From positions 2,418,001 through 2,482,000 of the forward strand of contig NZ_CP163443.1 of assembly GCF_041053055.1 (NCBI RefSeq): a stretch of 64,000 nt of DNA. Direction: 5' to 3'. A model generated the notes under the pieces. That model saw only the letters and a program-made list of their open reading frames with translations. It was not told the origin of the DNA and searched no databases. Both the position numbers and the translations under genes were made by a program. The DNA comes from Streptomyces sp. R41 (GTDB taxonomy: Bacteria > Actinomycetota > Actinomycetes > Streptomycetales > Streptomycetaceae). Below are positions 1-8,643 of this stretch, piece by piece. Position 1 is the first letter of the stretch. Each line of letters starts with the position of its first letter.

Positions 1-195
1 GCCGCAGCGGCCGACGCGGACGCGGCGAACCAGCCGAAGACGGACGGTTCCTCGCAGAACCTCGCCGAGACCGGTGGCGACTCCTCCACCTCGTACATCG
101 CGATCGGCGGGGCGACCGCCCTGGCGCTCGGTGCGGCGGCGCTGTTCGCCTCGGTCCGGCGGCGCGCGATGTCGGGCGGCCGCCACGGCCGCTAG
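1..195 (+). CDS. C-terminal end of an LAETG cell-wall-anchored protein (partial)
   Basis: Only the last 64 codons are present; the frame is open from base 1 to TAG at 193-195. The tail has the layout of a sortase substrate: an Ala/Asp-rich stretch, the motif LAETG (residues 22-26 of the visible part), a hydrophobic helix, and an Arg-rich end (VRRRAMSGGRHGR). LAXTG motifs are typical of Streptomyces class E sortase substrates such as chaplins and related surface proteins, so the protein is probably exported and linked to peptidoglycan. Nothing in the visible part tells what the ectodomain does. A strong hairpin follows the stop. Confidence 0.8.
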   Translation, partial: AAAADADAANQPKTDGSSQNLAETGGDSSTSYIAIGGATALALGAAALFASVRRRAMSGGRHGR

Positions 196-206
196 GGCGC
201 GGGACT

Positions 207-245
207 CCGGGGTCTGTCCGGCGGCTCAGGCCGGACAGACCCCGG
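207..245. terminator. Bidirectional hairpin terminator
   Basis: A perfect 16-bp inverted repeat, CCGGGGTCTGTCCGGC at 207-222 and its complement at 230-245, has a 7-nt loop. It lies between two convergent stop codons (195 on plus, 254 on minus), so it can serve both genes. Confidence 0.75.
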
Positions 246-253
246 CGGCGTGC

Positions 254-1114
254 TCAACTGAACACGGACGCACAGGTGGTCGCGGTGGCATGCGCCGGAT
301 CGAGGGCGTTGGCCACCTCGTGGAACGCGATCCGGTCGAGGAGTCCGATCGCCACGTGCTCGGAGAGGTCGACCGAGCACAGGTTCTGCAGCAGGACGTT
401 GTGCACGTCGGAGCCGGTGAGGAACTGGGAGTTGTACGGCGTGGCCACCTCGTCGTACTTGGTGGCGATGACCGTGTAGTGGACGCCCGCGACGGTGTCG
501 CCGCCGGCGTTGAGCTTGGTCAGGAACGCGGATCCGGCGACCTGGTCCGCGAGTCCCGGTGTGGCCGTCGACAGCAGGTCCTCGGCGCCCGGGAAGTACG
601 GCAGCAGGTTGGCGAGACCGCTGAGGGTGGTGCCGTGATTGTCGGGCGCGATACCGACGAGCGCGTTCACCTTGGCGGCTCCGCCGAGGAATTTGAGGTA
701 GTAGCGGGGCATCATGCCGCCCTGCGAGTGACCGACGAGGTCGGCCTTGGCGGCGCCGGTCGCGGCGAGCACCTTGTCGACGAATGTCTGGAGCTGTTCG
801 GCCGACTTGTCGATGGGGCCGAGGCCGTTGAAGAGCGGGACGCCGGGCAGTTGCCCGTAGTCGACGGAGTAGACGCAGTACCCGCGGCCCACCAGGTAGG
901 GCGCGAGGGCCAGCCAGTTGTCTACGGAATTCCCGAAAGTGCCGTGGACGAGGACGACGGGGCGGGGGTGGGCGGCGGACGGTTTGCAGGAGTAGTTGTT
1001 CCAGCCACTGCTGGGGGCGGAGTCCGCCCGGGCGGTGGCGGCGGGGACGATGGCGACGGCGGCGGTCAGGAGCAGCGCGGTCAGGGGTCTGAGCACTCGC
1101 TTCCAGGGCAGCAT
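254..1114 (-). CDS. Secreted lipase/esterase (alpha/beta hydrolase)
   Basis: 286 residues. A signal peptide (about residues 1-30, ending near TARADS) is followed by an alpha/beta-hydrolase core. Visible motifs are VLVHGTFGNS (oxyanion-hole HG, about 54-63) and the nucleophile elbow GHSQGG (about 128-133). A late Asp and the His of SEHVAIG are candidates for the rest of the triad. Four Cys residues remain after export and could form disulfides. The overall pattern matches the secreted triacylglycerol lipase family common in Streptomyces. It is probably a single-gene unit: convergent with the upstream surface-protein gene and followed by a shared terminator. A palindrome sits about 50 bp before the start. 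Substrate chain length cannot be told from sequence. Confidence 0.9.
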   Translation of the reverse strand: MLPWKRVLRPLTALLLTAAVAIVPAATARADSAPSSGWNNYSCKPSAAHPRPVVLVHGTFGNSVDNWLALAPYLVGRGYCVYSVDYGQLPGVPLFNGLGPIDKSAEQLQTFVDKVLAATGAAKADLVGHSQGGMMPRYYLKFLGGAAKVNALVGIAPDNHGTTLSGLANLLPYFPGAEDLLSTATPGLADQVAGSAFLTKLNAGGDTVAGVHYTVIATKYDEVATPYNSQFLTGSDVHNVLLQNLCSVDLSEHVAIGLLDRIAFHEVANALDPAHATATTCASVFS

Positions 1115-1161
1115 CGTGTGATCTCCTTGCGGCTCAAGGGAGTTGCGACGGCGTACGCCCT

Positions 1162-1175
1162 GTGATCCGGATCAC
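1162..1175. promoter_or_regulatory. Crp-like palindrome upstream of the lipase
   Basis: GTGATCCGGATCAC is a perfect 14-bp palindrome 48-61 bp before the lipase start. With its flanks it resembles TGTGA-N6-TCAC Crp-type sites, with one position off the Streptomyces Crp consensus. Binding is inference. Confidence 0.35.
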
Positions 1176-1285
1176 GAGGATGCTGTTCACTCGTCAAGTT
1201 ACGGGCGAGTAGCTCAAGTGTGAAGTTACGCGTCAGTAAAAACTTCCAGTGGTAACCAGGGGCAGCGGTTGCAGCCGATGAACCG

Positions 1286-1732
1286 TCACCAGGCGGGCCT
1301 GATGGGACCGTAGGGCGCGATGCGCACCAAACGGTCGTGCAACGCGCGCATTTCACCCTCCCCGAGCAGCCCGCCCCACGCCCGCACGACGTCGGCGGCC
1401 GCCTCCTCCGCCGCGCGTGTGCAGGCCCAGCCGCGCTCGGTCAGCACGATCAGCCGGGCGCGTGCGTCGTCGGGATGCGGGCGCCGCTCGACGTACCCCT
1501 TGCGGACGAGCTCCTCGACGAGCTGACTGGCCGCTTGCTTGGTGACCCCGAGGTGGGCGGCGAGGTCGGTGACCGTCGCACCGTCCGGGGCGAGCCGTGT
1601 GAACGCGAAGCCGTGCGCGGGCCGCAGCCCCTCGAACCCCCGGGCGACCACGCCCTCGTTAATGCGTTGCGTCAGCTCACCGGCGACGGCGAGCAGCGCG
1701 GCGGACAGGGCCATGGCCTCGGAGTTCTGCAC
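1286..1732 (-). CDS. MarR-family transcriptional regulator
   Basis: 148 residues with a GTG start. A winged helix-turn-helix is clear in the middle: VTDLAAHLGVTKQAASQLVE (about 54-73), followed by the wing RRPHPDDARARLIVLT, which carries the Asp/Arg pattern of MarR proteins. Such proteins bind as dimers to palindromes and are usually released by small phenolic or oxidative ligands. The gene is divergent from a cupin gene, and the 116-bp gap carries two identical palindromes, so it probably represses itself and the cupin. The ligand is unknown. Confidence 0.88.
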   Translation of the reverse strand: MQNSEAMALSAALLAVAGELTQRINEGVVARGFEGLRPAHGFAFTRLAPDGATVTDLAAHLGVTKQAASQLVEELVRKGYVERRPHPDDARARLIVLTERGWACTRAAEEAAADVVRAWGGLLGEGEMRALHDRLVRIAPYGPIRPAW

Positions 1733-1759
1733 GCATGCATTGAAACACCCTTGACGAAT

Positions 1760-1812
1760 TGGTCAAGCAGCTTGACCATAGGAGCCACGCACGTAGTCAA
1801 GCAGCTTGACCA
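1760..1812. promoter_or_regulatory. Two direct copies of a MarR-type operator
   Basis: GTCAAGCAGCTTGAC occurs at 1762-1776 and again, identically, at 1796-1810. Each is an inverted repeat GTCAAGC/GCTTGAC sharing a central base. The copies are 34 bp apart, close to three helical turns, and lie between the divergent MarR and cupin genes. The second ends 38 bp before the cupin start, where it could overlap that promoter. Confidence 0.75.
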
Positions 1813-1848
1813 TCTCACCCTTTCGCATCCACCTCCCCGGAGGCACCT

Positions 1849-2223
1849 GTGCCCGTCATCCGTCCGTCCGAAGCCGTCGTCCACGAGATCCACGGAGCCC
1901 GTTTCATCTCGCACGCCACTCCCCTGAGCGGCAGCAAGGAGCTGTGCGCCTGGCGCGGCGAGATACCCGCGGGGACCAAGGCCCCCGTCCACACCGTCAA
2001 CCGCGAGGAGATCTTCCATCTCCTCGCCGGCGAACTGCTGATCACCCTCGACGGCCACACCGATCGCGTCACCGCGGGCGACACGGTGATCATCAACCCG
2101 GGCGCCACCCTCGGCGTCGAGAACCCGACCGACGAGGTCGCGATCTCCTGGGTCACCACGTCCATCGGCCTTCAGGCGGAGCTGGCCGACGGCTCGGTCC
2201 TCACTCCGCCGTGGGCGAACTGA
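1849..2223 (+). CDS. Single-domain cupin protein
   Basis: 124 residues from a GTG preceded by CCGGAGG at 1837-1843. One cupin barrel is visible: PVHTVNREEIFHLLAGELLI matches cupin motif 1, with His and Glu in metal-ligand-like places, and GDTVIINPG is the turn before motif 2. The second-motif His is not evident (NPGATLGVENPTDE), so metal binding may be incomplete. Small stand-alone cupins next to MarR regulators often handle small aromatic or quinone compounds; that role here is inference from the divergent MarR gene and its operators. Confidence 0.8.
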   Translation: MPVIRPSEAVVHEIHGARFISHATPLSGSKELCAWRGEIPAGTKAPVHTVNREEIFHLLAGELLITLDGHTDRVTAGDTVIINPGATLGVENPTDEVAISWVTTSIGLQAELADGSVLTPPWAN

Positions 2224-2334
2224 CCTGGAGGGCGAACTCGGAGCGAGTGAACTCGAGCAAGCGGACGCCCATCCAGACTTCCATGCCCCACATGACCGCC
2301 TTCACCAGGAACCAGTGATTCTCGGCAAAGGCAG

Positions 2335-3315
2335 TCAGTCAGCCAGAGCGGCTGGGCGTACAGCCTCCGGCCCGAAGCGTCGACGGGCACGGTCGGCGGC
2401 GGCTTCGGCTGCGCGGGCACGAGCATCGCCAGGATCCAAAGAGAGCTGCCAGTAGGCACTGCCGGCCGGCAGCAAGTGGTCAGCACGGATGGCGAAGGCC
2501 CGGACTCGTGCCCGCTGCAGCCCCAGGTCGGTCAACAGCCCCAGGGCAGCTGCGGCAAGGGCTGGTGAGTGGTCAGTGGGTTCCGACAGCCCGCGGGTAC
2601 GTGTGGTGGAGCTGCGGTCGGCGTACCGCACGGTGAGGGTGAGCCGGCCGGCGATCTGCCTTTCTCCGCGCAGGCGTTGGCCCATCCGGTCGGCAAGTCC
2701 CAGGACCGCTCGGTGATGCTGTGCCGGGTCCAGGCAGTCCTGCTCCAGCACGAGGTCGGCGACCAGGCGCGCTGCCGGTTCCGACGGGGTGACCGGGCGG
2801 GGATCACGGCCGCGGGCACGCTCGGCCAGCAGCCGGGCCGAGCCGGCTCCGAGCAGTCGCTGCAGGGTTGCTGCAGGCAGGTCGGCGACCTGGCCGATGG
2901 CGTGCAGCCCATACCTGTTGAGCGTTTCCGCTGTTGCGCGGCCGATGCCCGGCAGCGCGGTGACCGGGCGGGGGTGGAGCCAGTCGGCGGCCTGCCCGTC
3001 GCGGATCCAGGTGGTATGGCCCGGCGCCGACGCGTCGGCCGCCATGGCGGCCAGCATGCGGTTGCCGGCGAGGCCGGCGCTGCTGTCGATGCCATAGAGG
3101 GCCTTCAGCCTCATCTTCGCCAGCTGGACCACGTCGTAGGGAGGCAGATCGAAGTACCGGAGCGCCGATGTCAGGTCGAGTTGGACGGCATTGGGCGGGA
3201 CGGCCTGAACGTGAGGCGTGATACCAGACATCAGTTCGATTATGTCGTCGTACTGAGCCTCGCTCAGTGCTGCGTGCAGATGGAGGTGGGCGATGTGCCG
3301 CTGACGTGTGGTCAT
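2335..3315 (-). CDS. imuB: ImuB-like Y-family polymerase relative, apparently non-catalytic
   Basis: 326 residues. The order is a short N-terminal palm remnant, a helix-hairpin-helix segment (PGIGRATAETLNRYGLHAIGQVADL, about 123-147, partly quoted: PGIGRATAETLNRYG) and a little-finger-like C-terminus. Canonical Y-family acidic motifs are missing: where DinB has MDMDAFF this protein has HLHLHAAL, and where DinB has SIDEAYLDLT it has PNAVQLDLT, so the DE pair reads NA. That fits ImuB, an inactive Y-family protein that links the beta clamp to DnaE2. It is much shorter than mycobacterial ImuB. Its ATG overlaps the dnaE2 stop by 4 bp, so the two are co-translated. No imuA' gene is adjacent. Confidence 0.85.
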   Translation of the reverse strand: MTTRQRHIAHLHLHAALSEAQYDDIIELMSGITPHVQAVPPNAVQLDLTSALRYFDLPPYDVVQLAKMRLKALYGIDSSAGLAGNRMLAAMAADASAPGHTTWIRDGQAADWLHPRPVTALPGIGRATAETLNRYGLHAIGQVADLPAATLQRLLGAGSARLLAERARGRDPRPVTPSEPAARLVADLVLEQDCLDPAQHHRAVLGLADRMGQRLRGERQIAGRLTLTVRYADRSSTTRTRGLSEPTDHSPALAAAALGLLTDLGLQRARVRAFAIRADHLLPAGSAYWQLSLDPGDARARAAEAAADRARRRFGPEAVRPAALAD

Positions 3316-6300
3316 CCCGCGCTCCCCGGACTGCGATGGCCGAGCTTCTTCAGGTCGGCCGAGCGGGTACCGGCGGGCTGCAGGTCGGCGTACGGGTGCA
3401 GCCTGGCGCCTGTGGTGCCGTTGGCCAGGGTGCGCTGCGGCTGGGCGGGGGTGGGGTGCGGGTGACTGGCGCCGAGGAGGGCGAGCGCGGCCTCGGGGCC
3501 GTTGTCGCGGCGGGCCGCGGCAATCTCATCGAGGTCCCAGGCCATGGTGCCGACGACGGTGCGACGGGTGCCGCGTACCTGGACCGTGCCGCGGACCAGC
3601 AGCAGTCCGCTGTGGAAGACGGTGTGCGCGCAGGCCGGGTGGGAGTCCTCGAAGAAGGCCAGGTCGACCAGGCCGGAGCCGTCCTCCAGGGTGACGAAGA
3701 TGATCCGCTTGCCGCTGGCGATCGGCGGAGTCTGGGTCGAGGCCCGTACCCCGGCGACGAGGACCTGCTGCCCGGCGCGCAGACCGGCCAGGTGCGCCGC
3801 GTCTGTCGCGCCGATCTCCCGCAGCAGCCGGTGGTGATGCTCCATCAGATGCTTGGAGACGTCGATGCCCAGGGTGCCCAACTCGGCGCTCAGGGCTTCG
3901 CGTCCGGTCATCTCCGGCAGACCGCTCGGCTCCGCTCCTCCAACAGCGCCTGCGTCAAAGGGCAGTTGACCGACACCTGCGGACCGGGTCCGGGAGGCCC
4001 GGTGGAGTTCGGCGATCTGCAGCAGCAGATCGCGCCGCGTGAGGCGTCCGTCGTGGAGACAGTTCAGGGCGCCGATCTCGGCGAGGCGTTCGGCGACCGG
4101 TCTGCTCGGGTGGGCTCGCTGCCAGAAGTCCGACAACGATCCATACGGCTGACCCTCCTCGATCCGGGCGCACTCCTCCTCGCTGATGCCGCGCACCGCG
4201 GACAGCGCGAGCCGTACGCCCCACCGCCCTCCGTCGGCCTTCTCCGCGGTGTGCATCACCTTGGAGTGGTTGATGTCGACGGGCAGAACCGGCACGCCGC
4301 GTCGACGGGCGTCGGAGACCAGGACCCGCTTGGGCCACATACCGGGGTCGTGTTCGAGGAGGCCGGCCAGCAGGAAGGCCGGGTAGTGCGCCTTGAGCCA
4401 GGCGCTCTGCAGAGCCGGTACGGCGAAGGCGACCGCGTGGGCGCGGCAGAAGCCGTACGCGCCGAAGGCCTCGACGGTCTTCCACACCTCGTCCCGTACG
4501 GTCGCGCTGTAACCGCGCGCGCGTGCCAGTCCGTCGAACCAGTCCTTGATCCTGGGGAGTCGGTTCTTGTCGCCGAGCGCCCGCCGGGCGATCTCCGCAA
4601 GGGCCCGGTCGCAGCCGGTCATCACCGACAGCGTCTCGATGATCTGCTCGTGCCAGATGGTCACGCCGTAGGTGTCGGCGAGCACCGGCTCCAGGTCCGG
4701 GTGGGCGTACCACGGCGTGCCGCCGTGGCGGGCGGCGATGTACCGCTCGGGCATGCCACCGGCGACCGGTCCGGGACGGAAGAGACTGATGTCGGCGATG
4801 ACGTCCTGCGGATCGCGGGGCTGCAGCCGAGACAGAAGATCCTGCTGGCCGGGCGACTCGAGCTGGAACAGGCCCAGGGTCTGACTCTCCTGGATGAGCT
4901 TGAACGCGAAGACGTCGTCGAGCGGCACCTGCCGCGGGTCGTCCAAGTCGATGTGGTTGCCGGTGGTCCGTTCGATCTCGGCGACGGCGTGAGCCATGGC
5001 GGACTGCATCCGAACTCCCAAGACGTCCAGTTTGATATTGCCCAGCGCCTCGATCTCCTCCTTCGCCGCCATTGCCATCGGGTAGTCGCCCTGCGGCGTG
5101 GGCTGCACCGGCAGGCGGTCCAGGAGCGTCGCGTCGCTGATGACCACTCCGCAGGGATGCATGGCCATGCCGTGGACCAGGGAGTCGAGGCCCTCGGCGA
5201 GTTCCCACAGAGGTCCGTACCGGTGCGCCTCGGCCGCCAGCTGACGCAGCTCGGGCAGTTCGGCGAGTGCACCGGTGATGTCGGAGGCCCGCAGGTGCGG
5301 GAAGCTCTTGGCGATCCGGTCCACCTCCGCCGGTGCTACGCCCAGGGCCAGACCGGTGTCCCGCAGGGCGCGGCGGGCCCGGTAGGTCTCGGGCATGGCG
5401 GTGACCGCCACCCGTTCCTTGCCGAACCGGTCGAAGATCGCGTCGTAGCACTCCAGCCGTCTGGCGGACTCCACGTCGATGTCGATGTCGGGGAGCGACG
5501 CCCGGCGCACACTCAGGAAACGTTCGAACAACAAGTGGTGGTCGAGCGGGTTGGCGGTGGCGATGCCCAGCGCGTGGCAGACCATCGACCCGGCGCCCGA
5601 GCCGCGGGCCGCGACCCGGATGCCCTTCGCCCGGATGTCGGCCACGACCTGGCCGATGGCGAGGAAGTACGAGTCGTAGTGCAGTGTGGAGATCACCTCG
5701 AGTTCTTCGTCCAGCCGGTCAAGGGCGGCTCGGTCGCGGTCCAGGCCACGTCGGGCCAGACCTGCCTCGCATTGTCGGCGCAGCAACTGTGCCGTTCCTC
5801 CCGCTCCGGGCCCGGCACCGAAGAGCGCCGGTTCCGGGAAGTGCCGCGTGCCCAGCCCGAGGTCCGCTTTCGGGTCGACGACGCACTCGGCCGCCGTGGC
5901 GGCGGTGTCCGCCATCAGGCGGCGGGCCCGCCGGGCGTCCGTTCCGGCGCATTCGGCGACCAGCTGCGCGACGGCTGTCATCGCCCTCTCGTCCTTGAGC
6001 CAGCGCTGCCCGCTGTCCAGGCGACGCCGGTCGATCGGCCGCAGCAGCCTCGCGGCGTCCAGGACATCGGCGAGCCGGTGCTGGTCCGGGTCGGCGTAGC
6101 GAACGGCGTTGGAGAGCACGGCGGTGGTGTGAGTGCGGTCGGCGAGTGCCAGGGTTCGTGCAGCCAGCCGGAGTGATCCAGGCCCGGTGCCGAAACGTTT
6201 ATGCACAACAGCTTCCAGCCTGATCCCCCCACCGAAGATCTCCCGCCACGGCGTCAGCAGCTTCACCGCGACGTCCTCCCGTCCCGCCGACAGCGCCCGC

Positions 6301-6764
6301 ACCGGCTCCGAGAGCGGTCCGAGCAGCACTGTCAGGCCAGGGCCGCCGTACTCGCGCAGCGCTTCCCACGGCACCACCGGTGGTGCGCCGGCTCCGGAGC
6401 GAGCATGGGCGGCCGATGTGATGCGGCACAGCCGCGCCCAGCCCGTTCGATTCTGGGCGAGCAGCACGAACCGCAGCGGCGGCTCGACGACGTGGGCGCC
6501 GCCGCGCGCCGGGGTGCGGCGTCGCTGCGCAGGAGGCGGCGGCGCGAGGGCCTCCACCGCCAGGTCGACACCGAAGATCGGCCGAATGCCGGTCCGGGCG
6601 CAGGCCTGCGCGAACCGGACGACACCGGTGACCGTGTCCCGGTCGGTGAGCGCGAGCGCCGGCATGCCCCGCTCGGCCGCCCGCCGGGCGAGATGCTCGG
6701 GGTGGGCGGCACCGTAGCGAGCGGAGTAACCGGACGCGACGTGCAGATGGGCGAAGCCCGCCAT
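3312..6764 (-). CDS. dnaE2: Error-prone DNA polymerase III alpha (DnaE2 type)
   Basis: 1150 residues. An N-terminal PHP domain (HLHVASGYS, about 6-14; LALTDRDTV) is followed by the C-family palm, with PDIDIDVESARR near residue 423 giving two catalytic Asp and IKLDVLG near 576 giving the third. Then come fingers with HHH elements and a C-terminal OB fold (VLVAGVRASTQTPPIASGKR). DnaE2 polymerases copy past damaged bases in the SOS response and act with ImuB, which is encoded directly downstream with an ATGA overlap. Length and motifs are intact. The short spacing and the missing imuA' make this a two-gene version of the mutasome cassette. An inverted repeat upstream is a possible damage-response site. 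Confidence 0.93.
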   Translation of the reverse strand: MAGFAHLHVASGYSARYGAAHPEHLARRAAERGMPALALTDRDTVTGVVRFAQACARTGIRPIFGVDLAVEALAPPPPAQRRRTPARGGAHVVEPPLRFVLLAQNRTGWARLCRITSAAHARSGAGAPPVVPWEALREYGGPGLTVLLGPLSEPVRALSAGREDVAVKLLTPWREIFGGGIRLEAVVHKRFGTGPGSLRLAARTLALADRTHTTAVLSNAVRYADPDQHRLADVLDAARLLRPIDRRRLDSGQRWLKDERAMTAVAQLVAECAGTDARRARRLMADTAATAAECVVDPKADLGLGTRHFPEPALFGAGPGAGGTAQLLRRQCEAGLARRGLDRDRAALDRLDEELEVISTLHYDSYFLAIGQVVADIRAKGIRVAARGSGAGSMVCHALGIATANPLDHHLLFERFLSVRRASLPDIDIDVESARRLECYDAIFDRFGKERVAVTAMPETYRARRALRDTGLALGVAPAEVDRIAKSFPHLRASDITGALAELPELRQLAAEAHRYGPLWELAEGLDSLVHGMAMHPCGVVISDATLLDRLPVQPTPQGDYPMAMAAKEEIEALGNIKLDVLGVRMQSAMAHAVAEIERTTGNHIDLDDPRQVPLDDVFAFKLIQESQTLGLFQLESPGQQDLLSRLQPRDPQDVIADISLFRPGPVAGGMPERYIAARHGGTPWYAHPDLEPVLADTYGVTIWHEQIIETLSVMTGCDRALAEIARRALGDKNRLPRIKDWFDGLARARGYSATVRDEVWKTVEAFGAYGFCRAHAVAFAVPALQSAWLKAHYPAFLLAGLLEHDPGMWPKRVLVSDARRRGVPVLPVDINHSKVMHTAEKADGGRWGVRLALSAVRGISEEECARIEEGQPYGSLSDFWQRAHPSRPVAERLAEIGALNCLHDGRLTRRDLLLQIAELHRASRTRSAGVGQLPFDAGAVGGAEPSGLPEMTGREALSAELGTLGIDVSKHLMEHHHRLLREIGATDAAHLAGLRAGQQVLVAGVRASTQTPPIASGKRIIFVTLEDGSGLVDLAFFEDSHPACAHTVFHSGLLLVRGTVQVRGTRRTVVGTMAWDLDEIAAARRDNGPEAALALLGASHPHPTPAQPQRTLANGTTGARLHPYADLQPAGTRSADLKKLGHRSPGSAG

Positions 6765-7209
6765 GCCGCACCTCCATCACTCCGCCCCTTTTCAGCCATA
6801 CACCCGATATGTTCATCGTACGCCCGTTCGATTACTCTAACCTCATCAGCCCCGGTCAGCGACCTTATTCGAACGTGGAATCGAATCCGGGAGGACCGGA
6901 GAGGCGGCCGAAACAGGCGCCTTCCCGTCACCTCCGCTGCAGGGCAATGCACTTGGGGGCAATCGCCCTCCGCGCGCCCACATCCGCCCGCCGCGATGAG
7001 GTTCCTCACGTGACGCAGAGCGTGGGCCACCCCTGGCGGCCACGGCGATGGGCCGGCCCGCGATCACTCGAACCCGACACTGATGACGAGCACTGGAACC
7101 AGCACCGCGAGAAGCGCCCGCCGGTCCGCGGCGCGCGGTGATCCGGCTCCGCCGCACCCGGGGCACCCAGGGCACCCGGGGACGGCCGCACGGCATCGCG
7201 ACAGACGAA
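6765..7209. other. Intergenic region without a convincing gene
   Basis: About 445 bp separate dnaE2 from the terminator of the first protease gene. The first 130 bp are less G+C-rich than the rest and should hold the dnaE2 promoter. Short open frames on both strands show no conserved motif, no good ribosome-binding site and no codon pattern. Confidence 0.5.
6867..6886. promoter_or_regulatory. Inverted repeat upstream of dnaE2
   Basis: ATTCGA (6867-6872) and TCGAAT (6881-6886) flank 8 bp. This partly resembles an actinobacterial LexA box, but the inner GAAC/GTTC pair is not intact. It lies about 105 bp before the dnaE2 start. It could be a degenerate SOS box or unrelated. Confidence 0.25.
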
Positions 7210-7242
7210 AGCCCCGCCCCCGCACAAGGCGGGAACGGGGCT
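7210..7242 (-). terminator. Terminator of the first protease gene
   Basis: AGCCCCG...CGGGGCT with inner CGCC/GGCG pairing forms a hairpin over 7210-7242, starting 20 bp after the protease stop codon. Confidence 0.65.
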
Positions 7243-7262
7243 CCGTCGGACAGTGCCGGCCG

Positions 7263-8345
7263 TCAGCCGATCTGGGCGCCGAACGTCGAGAGCGCCTCGG
7301 TGACCGGCTGGAAGAAGGTCTCGCCACCCGAGGTGCAGTCGCCACTGCCGCCGGAGGTGAGGCCGATCGCGGAGTCGCCGTCGAACAGCGAGCCGCCGCT
7401 GTCACCGGGCTCGGCGCAGACGTCGGTCTGGATGAGTCCGTTGACGATGTCGCCGTTGCCGTAGTTCACGGTGGCGTCCAGGCCGGTGACCGTGCCGTCG
7501 TGCACGTGGGTCGTCGAACCGCTGCGGGTCACCTTCTCACCGACGGTCGCTTCGGCCGCCTTGGTGATCTTCTGCGTGGAGCCGTTGTAGAGGTCGACCT
7601 CGCTCGGGTGGTCCACGTTCCCGGTGTACTTGACCAGACCGAAGTCGTTGTCCGGGAAGCTGGACTGCTCGTTCGTGCCGATCTCGTTGCCGCTGGAGTC
7701 CGACCAGGTGGAGATCGCCTCGGTGCAGTGCCCGGCGGTGATGAAGTACGGCTGCCCGCCCTTGACCACGTTGAAGCCGAGCGAGCAGCGCCCGCCGGAG
7801 CCGCTGATGGCGTCGCCACCCGCGATGAAGGGCTTGAACTCCCCCTTCGTGTACTGGAGTTCGGCCTTGGCGCCGAGACCGTCGACGACCTTGGTCAGCT
7901 TCTCCAGAGCGGCGCCCTTGACCGTACGGTCCGCGGTGACGACGACCTTGTTGGTCGCCGGGTCGGTCGCCCAGGACGTGCCCGGGATGGTCGCGTCCTG
8001 CTTGAGCGTGGTACGGGCGCTCTTCAGCTCGGCGAGGGAGTTCTCGACGATTCTGGCCTTGGCGCCGGCCGCCGCGACGGTCTTGGCCGCGGTCTCGTCG
8101 AGCACGTTGACGACGAGGTGCTGAGACTTCGCGTCGTAATACGTTCCCGCCGCGTCGGCACCCAGGTCCTTGCCGAGTGTCGAGGCGAGCTTTCCGGCCG
8201 CTGCGACCGAGAGCGTGTGCGGCGCGGAGGTCTTGGGAGCCTCGCTCGCGTTCGCAGTCTGGAAGGTGACTCCGGCGGCGACGAGTGCGGCGATGCCCGC
8301 ACCCGTCATGACGGCACGCCTCTTGGGTATGCGTCGATGCTTCAA
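7263..8345 (-). CDS. Secreted streptogrisin-type serine protease (S1) with long propeptide
   Basis: 360 residues from a TTG at 8345. That start is chosen because AGGAGG (complement of 8353-8358) lies 7 nt before it and translation begins [12 protein letters not shown], a normal twin-basic signal start; an open frame extends further upstream without support. Order: signal peptide (about 1-35), alpha-lytic-type propeptide (about 40-170), then the mature domain beginning near [14 protein letters not shown]. The triad is visible as [14 protein letters not shown] and GDSGGS, with a disulfide pair around the Ser. It acts outside the cell on protein substrates. It is the most divergent of three such genes in this region, with the longest pro-region. 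Confidence 0.92.
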   Translation of the reverse strand: MKHRRIPKRRAVMTGAGIAALVAAGVTFQTANASEAPKTSAPHTLSVAAAGKLASTLGKDLGADAAGTYYDAKSQHLVVNVLDETAAKTVAAAGAKARIVENSLAELKSARTTLKQDATIPGTSWATDPATNKVVVTADRTVKGAALEKLTKVVDGLGAKAELQYTKGEFKPFIAGGDAISGSGGRCSLGFNVVKGGQPYFITAGHCTEAISTWSDSSGNEIGTNEQSSFPDNDFGLVKYTGNVDHPSEVDLYNGSTQKITKAAEATVGEKVTRSGSTTHVHDGTVTGLDATVNYGNGDIVNGLIQTDVCAEPGDSGGSLFDGDSAIGLTSGGSGDCTSGGETFFQPVTEALSTFGAQIG

Positions 8346-8643
8346 CTTACGTCCTCCTGTGGGGGGTTGGTCACGGAGGTTGTGGGGACCTCCGTGACCG
8401 GAAGGCGTACGGACATGGACCCGGCGCACGACAAAAAGTTGCGCCGAAACGCATTGAGCCGTGTCCATGCCAGTTGTTCGCGGCCCACTATTCCGAGGCG
8501 CACAGGGGGCACACAAGGTCGACTTCAGGACGTGCGTACACCAACGGGCGTACGCCCCCTGCGCCTTGACTGTGCGTGGTCACACCACGTCGGTTCCCAG
8601 TGCAAACACTGCGTGCGTGTGACCGTCGTACAGCCTGTGAGGT

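Noticed and set aside
3267..6176. Long plus-strand open frame (969 codons) antisense to dnaE2
   Set aside because: It mirrors dnaE2 in a G+C-rich genome, has no family motif, and dnaE2 on the other strand is unmistakable.
7064..7200. Short minus-strand frame ending in a hydrophobic tail (ALLAVLVPVLVISVGFE)
   Set aside because: No credible start or ribosome-binding site, and it overlaps the protease terminator side; could be a tiny membrane protein but unsupported.
8346..8516. Upstream extension of the first protease frame
   Set aside because: A TTG with a perfect AGGAGG at normal spacing gives a proper signal peptide; the extension has no such signals.
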